A stretch of DNA of 59,736 nt, taken from the NCBI RefSeq assembly GCF_003576525.1, contig NZ_QWUA01000023.1, positions 1 through 59,736 of the forward strand. The letters are read 5' to 3'. Source of the stretch: Rummeliibacillus sp. POC4 (GTDB taxonomy: Bacteria > Bacillota > Bacilli > Bacillales_A > Planococcaceae). The notes below the pieces were generated by a model. It was not told the DNA's origin. It searched no databases and was given only the letters and a program-made list of their open reading frames with translations. A program made the translations under genes and the position numbers. Below are positions 18,042 to 29,040 of the stretch, piece after piece (within the stretch, counting starts at the first letter, position 1; each line of letters opens with the position of its first letter).

Positions 18042-18419
18042 CGGTTTGATAAAGCGAGTGATGCTGTAACCATTGCTATCCAGTCCATTGAAAAAAGTGT
18101 GGCAAGAGCTTTTCTAAAATATTTAAGACCATTACAGCTGACAATAGACTCTGAATTCACAGACTTAGGCTCCACTCTGAATAATGAAAAGACAGATGTC
18201 TACTTCATACATCCCTATACATCCTGTGAACGTGGTACAAACGAATGTCATAACGGATTAATTAGACGCTACATTCCTAAAGGCAAGTCTATTTTCAACG
18301 TTGCGAATGAACCCATCTCACATATTGAAAGCTGGTGTAATTATTTATCTTGTAAAATATTGTGCTATAGAACAGCCGAAGAATGCTTTAAAGAGGAGTT
18401 ATCCCAATTACTTCATTGA
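18042..18419 (+). pseudogene. IS30-family transposase remnant (C-terminal part)
   Basis: An open frame from 18042 to the stop at 18417 encodes the end of an IS30 transposase: an IDSEFTD segment for the second catalytic Asp, then VYFIHPYTSCERGTNE with the catalytic Glu, NGLIRRYIPKG and the terminal YRTAEECFKEELSQLL. The DNA-binding domain and first catalytic Asp are missing, and a TGA lies immediately upstream in frame. The canonical DNGSEF appears as IDSEF. A decayed fragment, not a functional gene. Confidence 0.8.
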
Positions 18420-18687
18420 CAGTCCGAATCTATCTTCAACTACTTGACATGGAGCCTCTGTGCGCATAAGTCCTAAGCTACGAAGCCAGTTGAACAATAC
18501 TGACTTTGCCTGCAAAGTCTATCATACTCACCTCTCCATAGAAACTTGCGATGGAATATATTAGTGATTGTAATCTTTTGTCTTCACCATCTAGCAATAT
18601 GCTATAGAAAATAGCAATTTATCAACGTTTAATTTTTTTTTGCATTTAATATTGCAATTTACGAAAGAACATAGTAGATTAAGTAGT
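18420..18687. other. Spacer after the IS30 remnant
   Basis: About 270 bp with no ORF I can support; possibly residual insertion-sequence end. Nothing else recognised. Confidence 0.4.
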
Positions 18688-18705
18688 AACTGTTATGTAA
18701 CAGTT
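18688..18705. promoter_or_regulatory. 18-bp palindrome upstream of the CoA-transferase gene
   Basis: AACTGTTATGTAACAGTT has perfect 8-bp arms with a 2-bp centre, 42 bp before the start codon. Probable operator for an unidentified dimeric repressor. Confidence 0.45.
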
Positions 18706-18746
18706 GAGTTGAAATATTATTTCACTTTCTTAGGGGGTTTATTTTG

Positions 18747-20252
18747 ATGGAATCAACAATTGAAAAACGTATTGGATTAAAAGAATTAGAAGACAAAGTG
18801 GTAACAGCACAAGAAGCTGCTGCACTTATTTCTGATGGTGATGTTGTAGGAATGAGTGGTTTTACACGAGCAGGTGATGCTAAAGTGGTTCCGATGGCAC
18901 TTGTTGAACGCGCAAAAAATGAAAAATTCAAAATTGATGTATATACAGGTGCTTCACTAGGCCCTGAAGTTGACAAATATTTAGCTGAGTCAGGTGTTAT
19001 TCGTAAACGTGGTCCTTTCCAAGCAGATAAAGCGATGCGCACGATGATTAATAAAGGTGAAATTCTGTTTGCTGATATGCATTTATCTCATGGTGCAGAA
19101 CAATTCCGCCAAGGGATTTTCGGACCTGTTCATTATGCAATTATAGAAGCTACTGCAATTACTCCAGATGGTTATTTAATCCCTACAAATTCTGTTGGTA
19201 ACAGTCCTATTATTGCTGAGGTAGCTGAAAATATTATTATTGAATTAAATATTTCACATCCAGAATCTCTTATTGGTATTCATGATATCTATGTTCCAAA
19301 AAACCAAGGTGAACGTGAACCAATTCCTTTAACAAAAGCATCTGACCGTATTGGTGAAAAAGGGATAAAATTAGATCCTTCTAAAGTTAAAGCTATTGTT
19401 ATATCACAAGAACCTGATGCGCCTTCACTAATTGTTCCTCCGGATGAAGAAACACAAATAATGGCAAATTACCTATTAGATTTCTTCCGTTCTGAAATTA
19501 AAGCTGGGCGATTAACAACTTCTTTACCTCCTATTCAATCTGGTGTTGGATCCGTAGCAAATGCTGTATTAGATGGATTTGCTGACTCTGAATTTGAACA
19601 CTTAGCAATATATTCAGAAGTGCTACAAGATGCAGCATTTAACCTAATTGATGCAGGAAAAGTTGATTTTGCTTCTGCAACTTCTATTACTCTTTCTGAA
19701 GAATTGGGTAAACGAGTTTATGGAAATTTTGAGAAATATGCTGATAAATTGTTATTACGTCCACAAGAAATTTCAAATCATCCAGAAGTAATTCGTCGTT
19801 TAGGTTTGATTTCTATTAATACAGCTCTTGAAGTAGATATTTATGGAAATGTAAACTCTACTCATGTGTCTGGTAGCAAAATGATGAATGGTATCGGTGG
19901 ATCTGGAGATTTTGCACGTAATGCACGTTTAGGTATTTTCGTTACAAAATCATATGCTAAAGGTGGGGTCATTTCATCGATCGTACCGATGGTATCTCAC
20001 GTTGACCAAACAGAACACGATGTAGATGTGATTGTAACTGAACAAGGTGTAGCTGACCTACGAGGATTAGCTCCTAAAGAACGTGTACCTTTAATAATTA
20101 ATAACTGTGCACACCCTGACTATAAAGAACAACTTTGGGATTACTACAACGCTGCTGTTGAAGCAACAGGCAATGCACAAACACCACATATTTTAAATCG
20201 TGCTTATGAAATGTATGATCTTCTTTCAAAAACAGGCTCAATGAAAAAATAA
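18747..20252 (+). CDS. Acetyl-CoA hydrolase / succinyl-CoA:acetate CoA-transferase family protein
   Basis: A 501-aa class I CoA-transferase of the AarC/Cat1/acetyl-CoA hydrolase group. Seen: N-terminal VVGMSGFTRAGDAK, GVGSVANAVL near residue 270, the catalytic Glu in IYSEVLQDA near 292 and the GIGGSGDFARNAR loop near 388 that is typical of the succinyl-CoA:acetate type. It moves CoA between acyl groups through a glutamyl-CoA thioester. ATG 18747 with AGGGGG nine bases upstream. A short-chain fatty acid permease gene lies 2 kb downstream. Cytoplasmic. Confidence 0.9.
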   Translation: MESTIEKRIGLKELEDKVVTAQEAAALISDGDVVGMSGFTRAGDAKVVPMALVERAKNEKFKIDVYTGASLGPEVDKYLAESGVIRKRGPFQADKAMRTMINKGEILFADMHLSHGAEQFRQGIFGPVHYAIIEATAITPDGYLIPTNSVGNSPIIAEVAENIIIELNISHPESLIGIHDIYVPKNQGEREPIPLTKASDRIGEKGIKLDPSKVKAIVISQEPDAPSLIVPPDEETQIMANYLLDFFRSEIKAGRLTTSLPPIQSGVGSVANAVLDGFADSEFEHLAIYSEVLQDAAFNLIDAGKVDFASATSITLSEELGKRVYGNFEKYADKLLLRPQEISNHPEVIRRLGLISINTALEVDIYGNVNSTHVSGSKMMNGIGGSGDFARNARLGIFVTKSYAKGGVISSIVPMVSHVDQTEHDVDVIVTEQGVADLRGLAPKERVPLIINNCAHPDYKEQLWDYYNAAVEATGNAQTPHILNRAYEMYDLLSKTGSMKK

Positions 20253-20269
20253 TTTAAATCTATATTTTG

Positions 20270-20312
20270 AGGGTGACCTAGAACTAAGAATTAATCTAGG
20301 TCACCCTTTTCA
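20270..20312 (+). terminator. Terminator of the CoA-transferase gene
   Basis: GGGTGACCTAGA ... TCTAGGTCACCC stem followed by TTTT. Confidence 0.92.
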
Positions 20313-20344
20313 CATGTCAATTAAGGTTCGTATTTTTATATAAA

Positions 20345-20578
20345 GTGAAACTTCCATCAGTGAGTGTTTTCCGACGTACAGGACGTACCGTTTTTAGTTG
20401 GCTTCATCCCCCACTGAAATATAGGAACTCAGGTTAAAAACGCCACGTCCTGTGGCAACACCTGAGTGACCAACATCTTGTTGGCCCGAACCAATCAGTC
20501 TTTTAAGGGCAGTTAATCCCCCACCTATCTTTTCATATCTTTCTCAAACTTGAGGCGGGGGCCTTGCTGCCCGTTAAT
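20345..20578 (-). ncRNA. Highly structured element, possibly an orphan IS200/IS605 omega-RNA-type (tnpB-less) element
   Basis: Read on the minus strand, from ATTAACGG at 20578 to TTCAC at 20345, it folds into consecutive stems. First is GGGCAG...CTGCCC enclosing CCCCGCCT...AGGTGGGG. Then come CCAACAAGATGTTGG, ACTCAGG...CCTGAGT around GCCACAGGACGTGGC, and CAGTG...CACTG around GGTACGTCCTGTACG. No ORF fits. The layout and TTCAC-like ends resemble non-autonomous IS200/IS605 derivatives that keep only the guide-RNA scaffold. The identity is an inference; the base pairing is direct observation. Confidence 0.5.
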
Positions 20579-20684
20579 GCGGAATAAAATTGTTTCCTAT
20601 TTTTTCATTTACACCCCTTCCCCATCGCTTTTATTCACTTTTTCCTTTAAAGATAATCTTATAGAGCTTTCACTTTATACATGA

Positions 20685-20690
20685 TATAAT
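20685..20690 (+). promoter_or_regulatory. -10 element of the ABC-F gene
   Basis: TATAAT (ATGATATAAT context), 29 bp before the ATG. Confidence 0.6.
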
Positions 20691-20707
20691 AGTAGCATTG
20701 TGAATAA

Positions 20708-22324
<1,617 letters not shown>

Positions 22325-22334
22325 TATCCATATT

Positions 22335-22368
22335 AAAAAAGCTGCAATTAAAATTGCAGCTTTTTTAA
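22335..22368. terminator. Bidirectional terminator between the ABC-F gene and atoE
   Basis: AAAAAAGCTGCAATT / AATTGCAGCTTTTTT perfect stem serving both convergent genes. Confidence 0.92.
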
Positions 22369-22407
22369 TCTATATTTTTAGATTCAATACTATCCTACTT
22401 ATCTTTT

Positions 22408-23730
22408 CTAGAATATCAAAAATCCTAAACTGATAATAATCCCTGTGAAAATAAGGACGAATACACAGAATCCCATAATATCTTTCGCTTTTAATCCTGC
22501 TATTGCAAGTGCTGGAAGTGCCCAAAATGGCTGAATCATATTTGTCCATGCATCCCCCCACGCAATAGCCATTGCCGTTTTTGCATAATCAATACCTAGT
22601 GTTGCAGCTGCATCAAGCATAATAGGCGCTTGAACTGCCCATTGTCCCCCACCAGAAGGAACAAATATGTTTACGATACCAGCCGACCAAAACGCAAATA
22701 AAGGGAATGTCGTTTCGTTCGAAATGCTAATAAACCATTCTGAAATAACTGCAGCGAGACCTGATGCTGTCATCATTCCCATGATACCCGCGTAAAAAGG
22801 AAATTGGAATACAATTCCGCCAGTTGTTTTAATCGCCTGATTTACTGCCGCTAAAAACTTACGGGGTGTTCCATGGAAGATAATACCTAGAATAATAAGG
22901 ATCGTATTGATAATATTTAAATTTAAGTCAAATCCTTTTGTAATGAAATGCCAAATAAGATAAGCTAATCCTAAAGCTCCTATTAGCACGGTTATGATTA
23001 TGCTATTTTCTGAGCGATTGGCAAAGCTATTAGGAAATTGAATGTTACTTTCCTTTTCTTCTATATCATCTTCTAATAATTCAGGATTAACTGAAACTGT
23101 CTCTTCCTCTTTCGGCATCATCCAACGATTGAAAAATGGCAACGTTAAAAAGATTACAATTACTATGAACAAATTATATGAGGAAAAAAGTGTTTCTGTC
23201 GTTGGTATAACTCCTATTTTCTCAGCAAATGGATGACCTTCTGTTGCGATTGATAAAGGAACTGAACCTGCTAGACCACCATGCCATACAACAAAACCAG
23301 AATATGCACTTGCGATTAATAAGCGATAATCTACTTTTGATACATGTCTAGCAATTTCTTTTGCAAATAATGCACCTATTACAAGGCCAAAGCCCCAGTT
23401 AATCCAACAAGCTATGATAGAAACAAAACTAACAATAATAATTGCTCGTCCCGGTGTTTTTACTTTGCTTGCAAGTTTACTCAATATTTTTTTAAAAATT
23501 GGGCTATTCGCTAATACATGTCCTGCTGCTAAAACTACAACCATTTGCATTGTGAATGCTAATAGTCCCCAAAAACCATCGCCCCAATAGGTTACCATAT
23601 TCATTGGAGTAGAATCTGTAAATATAAGACCGCAAACAAGAACAAGAGCTGTTAAAATTATTACAAAGACATAAGGATCAGGTAAATATTTTTCCATTAA
23701 AGTGTTAGACCATTTTGTAAGAACCTTCAA
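22408..23730 (-). CDS. atoE: Short-chain fatty acid transporter (AtoE family)
   Basis: A 440-aa membrane protein with about 12 hydrophobic segments. AtoE landmarks are the N-terminal WSNTLMEKYLPDPYVFVI, INWGFGLVIGALFAKEIAR near residue 115 and VPSGGGQWAVQAPI near 360. It imports butyrate or acetoacetate-like acids. The start is TTG 23730 with GAGGAGG seven bases upstream. It lies convergent to the ABC-F gene and 2 kb from the CoA-transferase gene, which could activate imported acids. Confidence 0.88.
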   Translation of the reverse strand: MKVLTKWSNTLMEKYLPDPYVFVIILTALVLVCGLIFTDSTPMNMVTYWGDGFWGLLAFTMQMVVVLAAGHVLANSPIFKKILSKLASKVKTPGRAIIIVSFVSIIACWINWGFGLVIGALFAKEIARHVSKVDYRLLIASAYSGFVVWHGGLAGSVPLSIATEGHPFAEKIGVIPTTETLFSSYNLFIVIVIFLTLPFFNRWMMPKEEETVSVNPELLEDDIEEKESNIQFPNSFANRSENSIIITVLIGALGLAYLIWHFITKGFDLNLNIINTILIILGIIFHGTPRKFLAAVNQAIKTTGGIVFQFPFYAGIMGMMTASGLAAVISEWFISISNETTFPLFAFWSAGIVNIFVPSGGGQWAVQAPIMLDAAATLGIDYAKTAMAIAWGDAWTNMIQPFWALPALAIAGLKAKDIMGFCVFVLIFTGIIISLGFLIF

Positions 23731-23929
23731 TATATCTCCTCCTCAAAATAACTATATGACGAAGAATGCTAATATATCATTTGATATTTTGATAATATTG
23801 AAGTATCTTAAATTTTTTACTTGATATATTTGAATCTACTTTCCAAAAAAGACCAGATTTTATATTAAGTAAATAGTTTTATACGCTTTACAGATTTGGT
23901 ATAACATTGAATTTAAAAAATTGCATATA

Positions 23930-23960
23930 AAAAAGGAACACCCCTAAGGATGTTCCTTTT
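23930..23960 (-). terminator. Terminator of the first cold-shock gene
   Basis: Minus-strand AAAAGGAACA / TGTTCCTTTT stem followed by T residues. Confidence 0.9.
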
Positions 23961-23972
23961 CAAAAAACGTTA

Positions 23973-24173
23973 TTAGAATTTAGTAACGTTAGCTGCTTGT
24001 GGTCCACGGTTACCTTCGACTACTTCGAATTCAACTTTTTGACCTTCTTCAAGAGTTTTGAAACCTTCGCCTTGGATAGCTGAGAAGTGTACGAATACAT
24101 CATCTTCGCCTTCTACTTCGATAAAACCGAAGCCTTTTTCTGCATTAAACCATTTTACTGTACCTTGTTTCAT
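23973..24173 (-). CDS. Cold-shock protein (CSD)
   Basis: A 66-aa single cold-shock domain, an RNA chaperone. RNP1 is [10 protein letters not shown] and RNP2 is VFVHFSAIQ; the C terminus is [13 protein letters not shown] 24173 with TTGGAGG at good spacing; the upstream in-frame extension is leader. Tandem paralogue of the next gene, differing at only a few residues (NAEKG versus NSEKG; EDD versus END; LEE versus LDE; final F versus L). Confidence 0.96.
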   Translation of the reverse strand: MKQGTVKWFNAEKGFGFIEVEGEDDVFVHFSAIQGEGFKTLEEGQKVEFEVVEGNRGPQAANVTKF

Positions 24174-24237
24174 GTGAGATACCTCCAAAAATTTTAAAAA
24201 TTTTAAATCAATACGCAATTCTTAACCTAGATCAAAG

Positions 24238-24292
24238 ATTTACATATTACAAAAAGTAACTATTCGCCAGCTACGCTTTGTAATACATAAAT
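24238..24292 (-). promoter_or_regulatory. Leader hairpin of the first cold-shock gene
   Basis: ATTTATGTATTACAAA pairs imperfectly with TTTGTAATATGTAAAT on the minus strand, 65 bp before the start codon. It resembles the hairpin in the paralogue's leader (24618-24674). Confidence 0.6.
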
Positions 24293-24321
24293 ATGACATA
24301 TTGAAAATTATGTAATTGATA

Positions 24322-24346
24322 GAAAGGGGTAAACGAGTTACCCCTA
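24322..24346 (-). terminator. Hairpin terminator after the second cold-shock gene
   Basis: Minus-strand GGGGTAACTCGTTTACCCC followed by TTTCT; a weak U tract. Confidence 0.6.
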
Positions 24347-24357
24347 TAAGCAGTAAA

Positions 24358-24558
24358 TTAAAGTTTTGTTACATTAGCTGCTTGTGGTCCACGGTTACCT
24401 TCAACAACTTCAAATTCAACTTTTTGACCTTCGTCAAGAGTTTTGAAGCCTTCGCCTTGGATAGCGCTGAAGTGTACGAATACATCATTTTCGCCTTCTA
24501 CTTCGATAAAACCGAAGCCTTTTTCTGAGTTAAACCATTTTACTGTACCTTGTTTCAT
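24358..24558 (-). CDS. Cold-shock protein (CSD), tandem paralogue
   Basis: A 66-aa cold-shock domain with the same RNP1 and RNP2 motifs as its neighbour, ending [13 protein letters not shown] 24558 with TTGGAGG upstream. The long (about 146 nt) leader runs from a strong promoter at 24712-24739 and contains a large hairpin, an arrangement typical of cold-inducible csp mRNAs. Probably arose by a local duplication that included the leader. Confidence 0.96.
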   Translation of the reverse strand: MKQGTVKWFNSEKGFGFIEVEGENDVFVHFSAIQGEGFKTLDEGQKVEFEVVEGNRGPQAANVTKL

Positions 24559-24617
24559 GTGAGAAAACCTCCAAAAAAAATAAAAGTGAACAAATAAAAT
24601 TTTAACCACAAACAAAA

Positions 24618-24674
24618 ATTCACATATTACATAAAGTACCGAGACAAGCCGATCACTTTTTGTAATATGTGAAT
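24618..24674 (-). promoter_or_regulatory. Cold-shock 5'-UTR hairpin
   Basis: ATTCACATATTACA at one end pairs with TGTAATATGTGAAT at the other, extended by AAAGT/ACTTT: a near-perfect ~20-bp stem with a ~17-nt loop inside the csp leader. Confidence 0.8.
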
Positions 24675-24711
24675 GGAAGTTTGCGGTAAATCAATTTCAT
24701 TTGTTGTATTA

Positions 24712-24739
24712 AGTATACCACTTTCAAAATGATTGTCAA
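24712..24739 (-). promoter_or_regulatory. Promoter of the second cold-shock gene
   Basis: TTGACA (24734-24739), 16-bp spacer, TATACT (24712-24717) on the minus strand. Confidence 0.85.
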
Positions 24740-24777
24740 CAAAATTGAAGAATTTCCAAAAAGTTTATTACTTTCAG

Positions 24778-25056
24778 TTATTTAAGTTCTTCCCATATAA
24801 TGCCATGATAAGTTTGAATATCGTCATCACAAGCTTCACAAAATTGAATTTCATCATCTGACCAAAATGCCCAGAACCTATCTTTTTTTAACTCATAATG
24901 CGTGTATCTTTGTTTAAAACGTTCAATCATTTTATTTAAATAACTTTTAGCCTTCTCATAATCTTCAAAAGTTTTTTCTTCTACTATATATTCTTGCCAA
25001 CCATCAAATTGCCACCATGGCTCATAATCGGCTTTCATATAAATAATTCTATACAT
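24778..25056 (-). CDS. DUF1033 family protein
   Basis: A 92-aa cytoplasmic acidic/aromatic protein beginning MYRIIYMKADYEPWW, the hallmark of DUF1033, with conserved FWSDDEIQFCEACDDD in the C-terminal half. Function unknown in Firmicutes. ATG 25056 is favoured, with AGAAGG nine bases before it, over an ATG three codons upstream. Lies between the csp pair and the chemoreceptor gene, divergent from the latter. Confidence 0.82.
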   Translation of the reverse strand: MYRIIYMKADYEPWWQFDGWQEYIVEEKTFEDYEKAKSYLNKMIERFKQRYTHYELKKDRFWAFWSDDEIQFCEACDDDIQTYHGIIWEELK

Positions 25057-25197
25057 CAATTCCATCCTTCTTCTAATAAATTTGATAAAATGTTCATAAT
25101 ATCCGCTTAGATATATCTATATAACAAAATTAAAATGTGATAAAATTACTATACACATTATTATAAAATAATCACAAATAATCGGAGGATTATCGTT

Positions 25198-26928
25198 ATG
25201 TTTTCATCAATAAGACCTAAAATAGAAATAGATCAACTTTTAGAAAGAGGCACAGATATTTCCATCGACGGCCGATTTAAAAATACTTTATCATTTAATC
25301 ATTTTACACATAAAGACGAAGCTACGTTAAAAGAATTGTATAAAATGTTTCTTAACACAAGCCCATCAATTAAAGACTTTTTCGTTTCTTATATTGAAGA
25401 GATTTCACCAAATAAGCGTAACCATATAGATGAAAAGTTTATAGAACAATACTTACATACATTCTTTAACACACAAAGAGATGAAAACTACATTCATAAA
25501 GTAATCAGTTTTTATCATATGCTTAAACGCTATAAATGTGAAGCTGGAAAAACTATTGTTTTACTTAATCAGTTTTCCTTTTATGTAACATCTCATATAT
25601 TGTATAACTTTGGGTTCAAACCTGCCAAAGCTTTTAACTTACTACGTTCTTTTCAAGCAGCGATTAATATTGAACATGAACTATTGATAGAGGTTATAAC
25701 TGAAAGTACACTTGAACACTCTGTGACTGGAGTTTCTTCACTCATGGATACAACATCTCAAATAATGTTTATGAAAGATTTAGTCATCAATTTAGACCAA
25801 CAATCAAACGAAATACAATCATCATCAGCAGCAACAGAAGAAATATCTGCATCTATCAATGAAGTGGCTAAAAATTCAAGTAAAATTTCCGAAAAAACTG
25901 CAGAATCTGTTAAGTATGCTACAACTTCTAAAAATAAAATCAGTTCTTCTTTAAATGACATAGTTAAGACTGGTGAAACATTTTCTAATATCGTTCTTTC
26001 TTTTGATGAATTACAAAAACGCGTAAATGATATCGAAAAAGTAGTCACATTAATAACGAACATTGCAGATCAAACTAATTTGCTTGCTTTAAATGCGTCA
26101 ATTGAAGCTGCAAGAGCTGGCGAACATGGAAAAGGATTTGCAGTTGTTGCACAAGAGGTTCGGAAACTTGCCGAGAATACTGTTTCGGCATTAAGTGAAG
26201 TGACTACTAATGTACATCATTTAAAAGATTACTCAAAAAATGTGGCAGACTCTATATCTGAGACTACAACTATTATTAAAGTTGCTACAAACGATGCTAA
26301 AAACTCACTTCCCCTTCTTACTCAGATTGTTCAAATTATTGAAGAAATCAATAGTGATGTAACACAAACAGCCGCAATTTCCGAAGAACAGGCATCTGCG
26401 GCTGACGAAATTTCAAATCGTATGATTCAGATTACCAATTTACAAGAAGATATTAGAGAATTGGCGCATTCTACTTCATTAGGAATACATCAATTAGGAG
26501 ATGAAATAAATCACTTTAGATTAAGTTTAATCGACAATAGTAACGCCAAACTTTCTAGTCTTGCCCTACTGCAACTTTCAAAGGCAGATCATATTTTGTG
26601 GAAATGGCGAATTTATAATATGTTCCTAGGAATTGAAAATATTCAAGAAGGTGAAGTATCTTCTCATAAAGATTGCCGACTTGGTAAATGGTATACATCA
26701 GAAAAAGCACAACAAACTTTTGGTCATGAGAATGTATTTAAAGAACTTGATTATTATCATCAAGAAGTACATAACCAAGCTTTGATAGCTGTTCAATTAT
26801 ATAAAAAAGGCAAGATTGAAGAAGCTGAACAAGCTCTATCTAAATTAGAATTATCTTCTAATGAAGTGCTCAATAAGATTAATTATTTAATCGAAAAAAT
26901 TGAGCAGCAACGATTAATGGCACTTTAA
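25198..26928 (+). CDS. Soluble globin-coupled methyl-accepting chemotaxis protein with C-terminal CZB domain (HemAT-like)
   Basis: A 576-aa cytoplasmic receptor without membrane segments. Residues 1-180 look like a protoglobin sensor domain as in HemAT; His107 ([12 protein letters not shown]) is the likely proximal haem ligand. Residues about 200-460 are an MCP signalling coiled coil with the hairpin tip [21 protein letters not shown]. Residues about 475-570 form a CZB zinc-binding domain: [19 protein letters not shown] and HQEVHNQA supply the His/Cys/His/His set. It would sense oxygen (and possibly zinc or hypochlorite) and signal to CheA. ATG start with TCGGAGG upstream. Confidence 0.85.
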   Translation: MFSSIRPKIEIDQLLERGTDISIDGRFKNTLSFNHFTHKDEATLKELYKMFLNTSPSIKDFFVSYIEEISPNKRNHIDEKFIEQYLHTFFNTQRDENYIHKVISFYHMLKRYKCEAGKTIVLLNQFSFYVTSHILYNFGFKPAKAFNLLRSFQAAINIEHELLIEVITESTLEHSVTGVSSLMDTTSQIMFMKDLVINLDQQSNEIQSSSAATEEISASINEVAKNSSKISEKTAESVKYATTSKNKISSSLNDIVKTGETFSNIVLSFDELQKRVNDIEKVVTLITNIADQTNLLALNASIEAARAGEHGKGFAVVAQEVRKLAENTVSALSEVTTNVHHLKDYSKNVADSISETTTIIKVATNDAKNSLPLLTQIVQIIEEINSDVTQTAAISEEQASAADEISNRMIQITNLQEDIRELAHSTSLGIHQLGDEINHFRLSLIDNSNAKLSSLALLQLSKADHILWKWRIYNMFLGIENIQEGEVSSHKDCRLGKWYTSEKAQQTFGHENVFKELDYYHQEVHNQALIAVQLYKKGKIEEAEQALSKLELSSNEVLNKINYLIEKIEQQRLMAL

Positions 26929-26954
26929 TATTCGGTTTACTCTATTTATAAGTT

Positions 26955-26990
26955 AAAAAGCTGATAAACGTTGATTTATCAGCTTTTTTA
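26955..26990 (+). terminator. Terminator of the chemoreceptor gene
   Basis: AAAAAGCTGATAAA / TTTATCAGCTTTTTT. Confidence 0.9.
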
Positions 26991-27198
26991 TTATTTCAAA
27001 AAATAGTCAATAATCTTCATCATATTTATCCATTTTAAATATTTAACACGCAACAATCATAATAAGTACTAAAAATTACTTAAAGACTAAAAAGTCCGCT
27101 ATAATAATTTTAGAAAAAACTCTTATATGTTTGTTAAAATGAAACTTTCTTTCGCTTCATTCGTACATAAAATAAGAGCGATAGAAGGAGGAAAATTC

Positions 27199-27849
27199 AT
27201 GCTCAAATTCGGACAATTTTTATTAAGAAATTTTCTTAACCTACTCATTGCAATGACCACTTTAATGATATGTAATTGGAGTTTTGATATTAATTTTTGG
27301 ATAAGCTCTCTTTTAGCAATTGTAAGTTATTTGCTATCAAATATAATCATTAAGAATATTCAATACTTACGCTATTTGAAGAGAAATGGTCTCAATCGTT
27401 CTGAATATAAACATATTCAAGAACAGTTAGCAGAAGCTTATTCGCTACTTAAAAACTTAAACAGAAACTATACTAAAGTTCGTTCTATCTCTATGTTCAA
27501 ACAACTTTTAGAGATGAATCGTTTAGCTAAACGAATTTATCATATAGTTAAAAAAAGTCCAAAAAAGTTCTATCAAGCAGAACAGTTTTTCTATGCTCAT
27601 TTACATTCAGCTAGTGAATTAACTGAGAAGTATGTTCTTTTATCTACACAACCTATTAAGAACAAAGAAATTCATCTAGCTTTACAAGAAACGCGTGAAA
27701 CATTAGAGGACTTAAACAATGTTATGCAGAAAGATTTACAATCAGTACTTGCTACAGATATTGAAGAACTTAAAATGGAGTTAGACTTTGCGCAACTTTC
27801 AACAGCTCAAAATCAAACTTCTGCAACTATGAGAGGAGAATCTAAATGA
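27199..27849 (+). CDS. xpaC: XpaC family protein (5-bromo-4-chloroindolyl phosphate hydrolysis protein)
   Basis: A 216-aa protein with two N-terminal membrane helices (about residues 10-60) and a long helical cytoplasmic region. XpaC homologues are regularly paired with TelA, as here (Bacillus xpaC-yaaN). The original phosphatase-related name is historical; the real function is unclear. ATG 27199 has AGAAGGAGG six bases upstream, so longer in-frame starts are rejected. The stop overlaps the telA start by 4 nt (ATGA). Confidence 0.82.
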   Translation: MLKFGQFLLRNFLNLLIAMTTLMICNWSFDINFWISSLLAIVSYLLSNIIIKNIQYLRYLKRNGLNRSEYKHIQEQLAEAYSLLKNLNRNYTKVRSISMFKQLLEMNRLAKRIYHIVKKSPKKFYQAEQFFYAHLHSASELTEKYVLLSTQPIKNKEIHLALQETRETLEDLNNVMQKDLQSVLATDIEELKMELDFAQLSTAQNQTSATMRGESK

Positions 27850-29036
27850 CAAATTCATCTTCCAATCCTACGCCATCGATGGATGATTTATTAAGTAATC
27901 CGTTTGAATTACAACCGGAACCTAAGCTTTCAAATGAGCCATCACCGACTGAACAAAAAGCACCTTCTGTTCTTGAACGATTATCCGATGAAGACCAAAA
28001 AAAAGCACATCAATTAGCCGAGCAAATTCCAGTTGGTAACTATGAGTCTATTCTAACTTATGGTGCAAATGCTCAAAATGAACTTTCTCGATTTTCACAT
28101 CAAATGCTCGACCATGTTCAACGAAAAGATATTGGTCCAGTTGGAGATATTTTAAAAGACTTAATGGAAAAATTAAATGAATTGGACCCTGAAGAATTAC
28201 AACAAGAAAAAAAGTCTGGTATTCGAAAATTTTTCAAAAGAGTCTCTCGTTCCCTTCAAGAACTTATGACTAAATACCAGAAATTAAGTACACAGATTGA
28301 TCGTATTGGTATTCAACTAGAACATTCAAAACAAGGACTTGTTGATGATGTTCATATGCTCGATCAACTATATGAACAAAACAAAATTTACTTTCAAGCA
28401 TTAAATGTATATATTGCTGCAGCAGAGCTTAAAAAAGAGGAAATTATTAGTGAAATGCTTCCCAAATTAAAACACAAAGCAGAAGCCTCACAAGACCAAA
28501 TGGATGTACAAGAATTTAATGACTTAACACAATTCGTTGATCGTCTTGAAAAAAGAATTTACGATTTACAGTTGTCACGTCAGATAACAATTCAAACAGC
28601 ACCACAAATTCGTATGATTCAGCAAACCAATCAAACGTTAGCTGAGAAAATCCAGTCATCTATTATGACAGCCATTCCTTTATGGAAAAACCAAATTGCC
28701 ATTGCATTAACATTAAACAATCAACGTAAAGCTGTTGAAGCACAAAAACAAGTGACAAAAACAACGAATGACTTGTTACTGAAGAACTCTGAAATGTTAA
28801 AAGTAAACACAATTGAAACAGCTAAGGAAAATGAAAGAGGCCTTGTAGAAATCGAAACGTTGAAAAAAACACAAGAGAATTTAATTTCTACTATCGAAGA
28901 AACTCTTCAAATACAAGCCGATGGACGTCAAAAACGAAAAGCTGCTGAGATTGAAATCGCAAGAATGGAAGAAGATTTAAAACAAAGACTCCTATCCATT
29001 CATACAAAACATCAACAAGAACGATCATCATTTTAA
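27846..29036 (+). CDS. telA: TelA / toxic anion resistance family protein
   Basis: A 396-aa, highly helical and charged cytoplasmic protein of the TelA (KlaA/YaaN) family: QIDRIGIQLEHSKQGL near residue 155, a central ALNVYIAA, and the region TIQTAPQIRMIQQTNQ near 255 are conserved. Family members are linked to tellurite, nisin and cell-wall antibiotic tolerance, mechanism unknown. Translationally coupled to xpaC. Convergent with yojO. Confidence 0.9.
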   Translation: MTNSSSNPTPSMDDLLSNPFELQPEPKLSNEPSPTEQKAPSVLERLSDEDQKKAHQLAEQIPVGNYESILTYGANAQNELSRFSHQMLDHVQRKDIGPVGDILKDLMEKLNELDPEELQQEKKSGIRKFFKRVSRSLQELMTKYQKLSTQIDRIGIQLEHSKQGLVDDVHMLDQLYEQNKIYFQALNVYIAAAELKKEEIISEMLPKLKHKAEASQDQMDVQEFNDLTQFVDRLEKRIYDLQLSRQITIQTAPQIRMIQQTNQTLAEKIQSSIMTAIPLWKNQIAIALTLNNQRKAVEAQKQVTKTTNDLLLKNSEMLKVNTIETAKENERGLVEIETLKKTQENLISTIEETLQIQADGRQKRKAAEIEIARMEEDLKQRLLSIHTKHQQERSSF

Positions 29037-29040
29037 ACAA

